Source: Gnomoniopsis sp. IMI 355080
Lineage: Eukaryota; Ascomycota; Sordariomycetes; Diaporthales; Gnomoniaceae
Length of the DNA: 64,000 nucleotides
NCBI GenBank assembly: GCA_027946555.1
Contig: JAPEVC010000163.1
Span: 20,158-84,157 of the forward strand
Direction of reading: 5' to 3'
Part shown: in pieces, positions 60,341 through 64,000 of the stretch
Layout: each line of letters starts with the position of its first letter
Numbering within the stretch: position 1 is the stretch's first letter
The notes under the pieces: model-generated
Database searches by the model: none
What the model was told of the DNA's origin: nothing
What the model saw: the letters and a program-made list of their open reading frames with translations, nothing else
Program-made: the position numbers and the translations under genes

Positions 60341-62281
60341 ATGTCTTTGGAAGGCGAGCAAGACCACGGCAAAATGGAGGCCTTCTTGCGCAAGTGGCGC
60401 CAAACAGCCTTCAATGCAGGCCAGTTCCAGACAGCAATATTTGTCGGTGACAAACTGTTGGCTCTGACAAGTCAGTACTCATCGTTTTTGATTCAGCTAT
60501 GTTGTGCCTGCTCTGCTCTTTGGTCCTTGACTGACACTGGTGCATCTATAGATGACGATAACGACGCCTTTTGGATGGCCCAGGTCCACTTCTCGACCGG
60601 CAACTACACCCGAGCCCAGAAGTTTCTCGAAAACCGAGATCTCGTTAGGCGGAATTCCTCCTGCCAGTATCTAGCCGCCCATTGCCTCATCAAACAAGCT
60701 CGATTCGATGAAGCACTTACCATACTTGGCGAGCGAGACCCCACATACCTCATCAGGTCCAGCGAGGCGAACAAGCGCAAGACAGCGTCAACTTCGAGAT
60801 CCCATAACGTCTCGCGCATCGAGTCGGAGGCAGAGGCGGGTAACAGACGCTATGAGGCCGGCATGTGCTACCTGCGAGGAATTTGCTACGCCAAGCAGAA
60901 TGCTTTCGATCGCGCCAAGGAGAGCTACAAGAACGCAGTTCGCATCGACGTGCAGTGCTTCGAGGCCTTCAACCAGTTGACTAAGAACTCGCTATTGTCG
61001 CCGACAGAAGAGTGGGACTTTTTAGAGTCTCTCGACTTCGAATCTTTGGGGCCTGACGATGGTACGGATGCTTCCCAGGAGATTGCCATATACGTTGAGA
61101 ATCTATACTGCACCCGGCTCTCAAAGTACCGCAAGCAACACGTTTTCAACTCGGCTTGCGAGACTCTGGCCACCCACTACAAGCTAGATAACAACCCAGA
61201 CATTCTGCTAGCAAGAGCAGATCAGCTCTTCACCCAGTCACGCTTCAAGGACGCTCTACAGCTGACCAATGCTATCCTAACGGAAGACAAGTATAACTTC
61301 AGCGTCTATCCCACCCATTTAGCCTGTCTGTACGAATTGAAAGAGAAGAACTTGTTGTTCCTGGTTGCTCACGAACTCGCGGACACTCATCCTGAAGAGC
61401 CGTGTACCTGGCTCGCCGTTGCGATCTACTACTTCCACATTGGTAAGATTGCTGAAGCTCGCCGCTATTTTAGTAAGGCAAGTATGATGGACGCTCATTT
61501 TTTCCCTGCCTGGATCGGCTTCGCGCATACCTTCGCTGCGGAAGGCGAGTACGATCAGGCTATCTCCGCCTACTCAACAGCTGCAAGGCTATTCATGGGC
61601 ACCCACCTACCCCAAGTCTTCTTGGGTATGCAGCATCATGCGATGAACAACATGACGGTAGCTGAGGAGTTCTTCAACACTGCGTATGAGTTGTGTGACA
61701 CGGATCCACTGCTCTTGAACGAGATGGGGATCGTTTACTACCATCAAAACAGACTGAAGGAGGCCGTTGACAAATTCAAAGAGTCGCTTCAGATATCGGA
61801 GGCAATCGACAGCGATCCGCAAGCTTGGATTGTGGCGCGCACGAATCTGGGGCATGCCTATCGCCGCCAGCGCAAGTTTCAGCAAGCGCTCATTGAGTTT
61901 GATGCGGTGTTACGGGAGAATGGCAAGGATGCGGCGATCTTCTGCTCCAAGGGTCTCATATACCTCGATATCGGAAGGCCAGATGAAGCTGTCAACGTGC
62001 TTCATGAAGCGTTGGCCCTCAACCCCCAAGACCCTATTGCAACAGAGCTGCTGCTCAAAGCACTCGATGAGAGCTCGACCAACGGACGTATTTTGGGTGA
62101 CATCAACGACGATGGAATGGTTGACTTCGAGGCTGAGTTGGAGCAGCTTAAGCATGATGCTAGGTCCAAGTTCGTGACCAAGCTGAACGGTTCACGCAGT
62201 AGGAGTAAAGGCAAGGGCAAGGAGACAGCAGCTGCATCTAGCGAGAGGAGAAGAATAAGCATGATGGAACTGAACGAATGA
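60341..62281 (+). CDS. CDC16: Anaphase-promoting complex subunit CDC16/APC6 (Cut9-like TPR protein)
   Basis: Two exons (60341-60470, 60552-62281) give 619 aa. The protein is built of tetratricopeptide repeats. Recognisable units include AFWMAQVHFSTGNYTRAQKFL, CQYLAAHCLIKQARFDEAL, CTWLAVAIYYFHIGKIAEARRYF, PLLLNEMGIVYYHQNRLKEAVDKF and ARTNLGHAYRRQRKFQQAL. The order and the YRAPY-like conserved stretch around FAHTFAAEGEYDQAISAY match Apc6/Cut9. It is a scaffold subunit of the APC/C ubiquitin ligase that drives mitotic exit. The 81-nt intron is stop-free and in frame; without splicing 27 hydrophobic residues would be inserted between two TPR helices. The tail is Lys/Ser-rich. Alternative start: 60308. 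Confidence 0.93.
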   Translation: MSLEGEQDHGKMEAFLRKWRQTAFNAGQFQTAIFVGDKLLALTSQYSSFLIQLCCACSALWSLTDTGASIDDDNDAFWMAQVHFSTGNYTRAQKFLENRDLVRRNSSCQYLAAHCLIKQARFDEALTILGERDPTYLIRSSEANKRKTASTSRSHNVSRIESEAEAGNRRYEAGMCYLRGICYAKQNAFDRAKESYKNAVRIDVQCFEAFNQLTKNSLLSPTEEWDFLESLDFESLGPDDGTDASQEIAIYVENLYCTRLSKYRKQHVFNSACETLATHYKLDNNPDILLARADQLFTQSRFKDALQLTNAILTEDKYNFSVYPTHLACLYELKEKNLLFLVAHELADTHPEEPCTWLAVAIYYFHIGKIAEARRYFSKASMMDAHFFPAWIGFAHTFAAEGEYDQAISAYSTAARLFMGTHLPQVFLGMQHHAMNNMTVAEEFFNTAYELCDTDPLLLNEMGIVYYHQNRLKEAVDKFKESLQISEAIDSDPQAWIVARTNLGHAYRRQRKFQQALIEFDAVLRENGKDAAIFCSKGLIYLDIGRPDEAVNVLHEALALNPQDPIATELLLKALDESSTNGRILGDINDDGMVDFEAELEQLKHDARSKFVTKLNGSRSRSKGKGKETAAASSERRRISMMELNE

Positions 62282-63203
62282 CGAAGTCTTGAAAATTCTC
62301 AATGTAGTTCAAAAGGCGTTTTCGAGCATTTCAAGGCGTCTCGGCAGGCATTCTGCTAGGTGTTCAGGAAAGGGTATTTCAAGGGACCGGGACGGTATCG
62401 GCATCGGTCGGGATTTGGGGAGCACTGCTTAATCATGATAGATACCATGGACAGGACAGGAAGAATAAGGGAGGGGTCATTGTTCTGGCTAGAACAGGCT
62501 CAATGCTATAGCGTTTTTTGAGACACCCTCTGCAACCTGCCTAGGTAACCATGCGATGGTGGTGACAGCAGTGGACGGCGACAAAAGGTGAAGAGGGAGG
62601 AGAGACCTGGCATTTGAAATTTCCTATTCGATGTCGAACAGAGTAGAATTCAACCAACAGTACAAATGGCAGTGAATCCTCTCTACTCAGATTTCGTATA
62701 AAATTATATCCTTGAGACTCGAGGATGACCACTGCATGAGCAGCCCTGAGGAGAGCACCCTCGTAAGAACGTAGTGACGCGCAAATGATTGAATTATCGA
62801 CAAAGCAAATAAACCCAAAACGGGAATAATAACAAAATCAAGATGAGATCGTTTTGGAGAGGCTGTGTAGATCGATAAACCTGGCGTGTAAGTGAGGTGT
62901 CAACAATGTGGTCCCGTTGGTTGCCGTTCGAAAACGCCGATCACGGCGGAAGCTTATCATGACCTCAAGCTGCCAGAACCAGACACTATATGAAAACACA
63001 CGGGTCTCTTCTCGATCACTTCCACCAAATTAATCGAGATTTATCGATCTATACAGTCTCTCATCACCCAGGGACCTCGCGACTACAAGCTCTCAGCCAT
63101 CATCTGATTCTGCCGCAACAGCATTTTCCGTTCAGTCTACCCTTGCGGCCTACACAGGCAGTGGACCCCCAACAACGCCCACCGCATCCGTTTCGCCAGC
63201 AAG
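62282..63203. other. Intergenic, tandem genes
   Basis: A 0.9-kb spacer with no recognisable coding sequence. A CCTAGGTA element lies near 62539-62547. The promoter of the last gene is presumably in the second half, which becomes C-rich near the start codon. Confidence 0.5.
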
Positions 63204-64000
63204 ATGGACACCCTCGAAACTCAGAGGGCAGGGTTCGAGGAGACTCGTACAGCTTTCTTCTACGGTACTACTCTATCGTATGCCATCCCAGAATCTCAAA
63301 ACTAACAACCTTACAGGCACTCTGGTAATCAGCCCCGACTCGACCCCCGAGTGACCTGCTCTAGGGGACACCGGCAGGCTGACACCATGCAACAACAGAT
63401 GGAGCCTCAAGTATTCTTCTCCGTCTGCTATAGCGATAGAGACCCGTCTCAAGACATCAAGGCTCGGCACGCTTTCAAGCCCGCCGTCCTCCACGGATAC
63501 TGTCGTCATCGAGTCCGGGGCGCCGACTATCCGGGAATGATCGAGGACCCCAGCCATAGTGTCTTCGGCATGATTGTCAGTGGCATCACGAAGTCCAATC
63601 TGGAGCGTCTGGACTTTTTGTAAGTGCTTTTCATTTGGTCTGCCCTTGTGTCAGAAGACGCGAGAGTTGCCTCGAAAGCTTAGCCTTCTTGTCCCATTCG
63701 AGATTACGAAATGAACCGACTTGCTGAGTACGGGGTCCGGAGTTCCTCGCAGTTCCTAACTTTTTTCTTATAGTGAGGGCTCTCAGTATGACCGCCGTGT
63801 AGTCCGGCCTATGCTGTTGACTAAGGTAGGCGATGAGAAAGGCGAGGGTAACATCGAGGGCGAGCAGGTGATCACGGAGTCGTACATTTTCCTCGACAAG
63901 GGCGACCTAGAGTTTGGGGAGTGGGATTTCGCAGAATTCAAGCGCGACAAGCTGACGAAGTGGACGCGTGCTGGCTACGTTTTTGAGGGTAATTACCCCC
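63204..64000 (+). CDS. AIG2-like gamma-glutamylcyclotransferase, partial (3' end outside window)
   Basis: Exons 63204-63264, 63317-63324, 63399-63619 and 63774 to the edge join in one frame. They produce TAFFYGTLM-EPQVFFSVCYSD, which is the Y-G-[ST]-L signature of the AIG2/GGCT fold. PAVLHGYCRHRVRGADYPGM, VFGMIVSGITKSNLERLDFFEG and SQYDRRVVRP follow, as in fungal AIG2-family proteins. Members convert gamma-glutamyl peptides to 5-oxoproline or have related gamma-glutamylamine activity; the exact substrate is unclear. The catalytic Glu of the GGCT family would correspond to the E in FFEGSQYDR (inference). The second exon is only 8 nt long. The coding sequence runs off the end; a possible donor (GGTAAT) lies near 63989. 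Confidence 0.87.

Overview
This window is nuclear DNA of a filamentous ascomycete (Pezizomycotina), most likely a Sordariomycete and perhaps Hypocreales. Genes are broken by short introns (about 50-150 nt) with GT(A/G)AGT-type donors and CTAAC/CTGAC-like branch sites. Intergenic spacers are long. The protein set is fungal: SYG1-type SPX/EXS protein, F-BAR/DEP RhoGAP, homoaconitase, Zn2Cys6 factor, G1 peptidase. I saw no rRNA, convincing tRNA, CRISPR array, prophage or intact transposon. The species call is an inference from gene content and style.

Layout. 1-621: 3' end of a probable rhodopsin-domain membrane protein. 809-4265 (-): SYG1/XPR1-like SPX-EXS protein. 4266-11305: gene-poor stretch of about 7 kb with only weak small-ORF candidates. 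11306-12433 (+): conserved Ser-rich fungal protein. 13382-14342 (-): secreted glutamic (G1) peptidase. 16255-18286 (+): CAF-1 large subunit. 19387-22199 (-): Rgd2-type RhoGAP. 23752-25287 (+): membrane dipeptidase. 26215-26701 (-): mitochondrial uS13. 27653-31120 (-) and 31800-33854 (+): RAD16 and RAD7, head to head. 35358-36381 (+): PQ-loop protein. 38147-39076 (+): repeat-containing putative nuclear protein. 40373-41108 (-): small uncharacterised protein. 42134-44182 (-): DHA2 MFS transporter. 45889-48405 (-): Zn2Cys6 regulator. 50136-52614 (+): homoaconitase LYS4. 53737-56444 (-): ubiquitin hydrolase with a C-terminal CaaX box. 58599-59244 (+): Mediator MED11. 60341-62281 (+): APC/C subunit CDC16. 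63204-end (+): AIG2-like gamma-glutamylcyclotransferase, cut by the window edge.

Most genes are single-copy housekeeping loci. The clearest functional link is RAD16-RAD7: the two partners of the yeast global-genome nucleotide-excision-repair factor NEF4 are divergently arranged around one 679-bp intergenic region. The MFS transporter and the Zn2Cys6 regulator are neighbours and might be a regulator/transporter pair, but no biosynthetic core enzyme lies between them.

Gene models were spliced by eye and checked for splice-site consensus, reading-frame closure (exon sums divisible by three) and family motifs. They show an 8-nt internal exon, a 12-nt first exon, a GC-AG intron, one implausibly short intron and several stop-free introns of length 3n. 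These are the places where automatic gene prediction is most likely to have failed.
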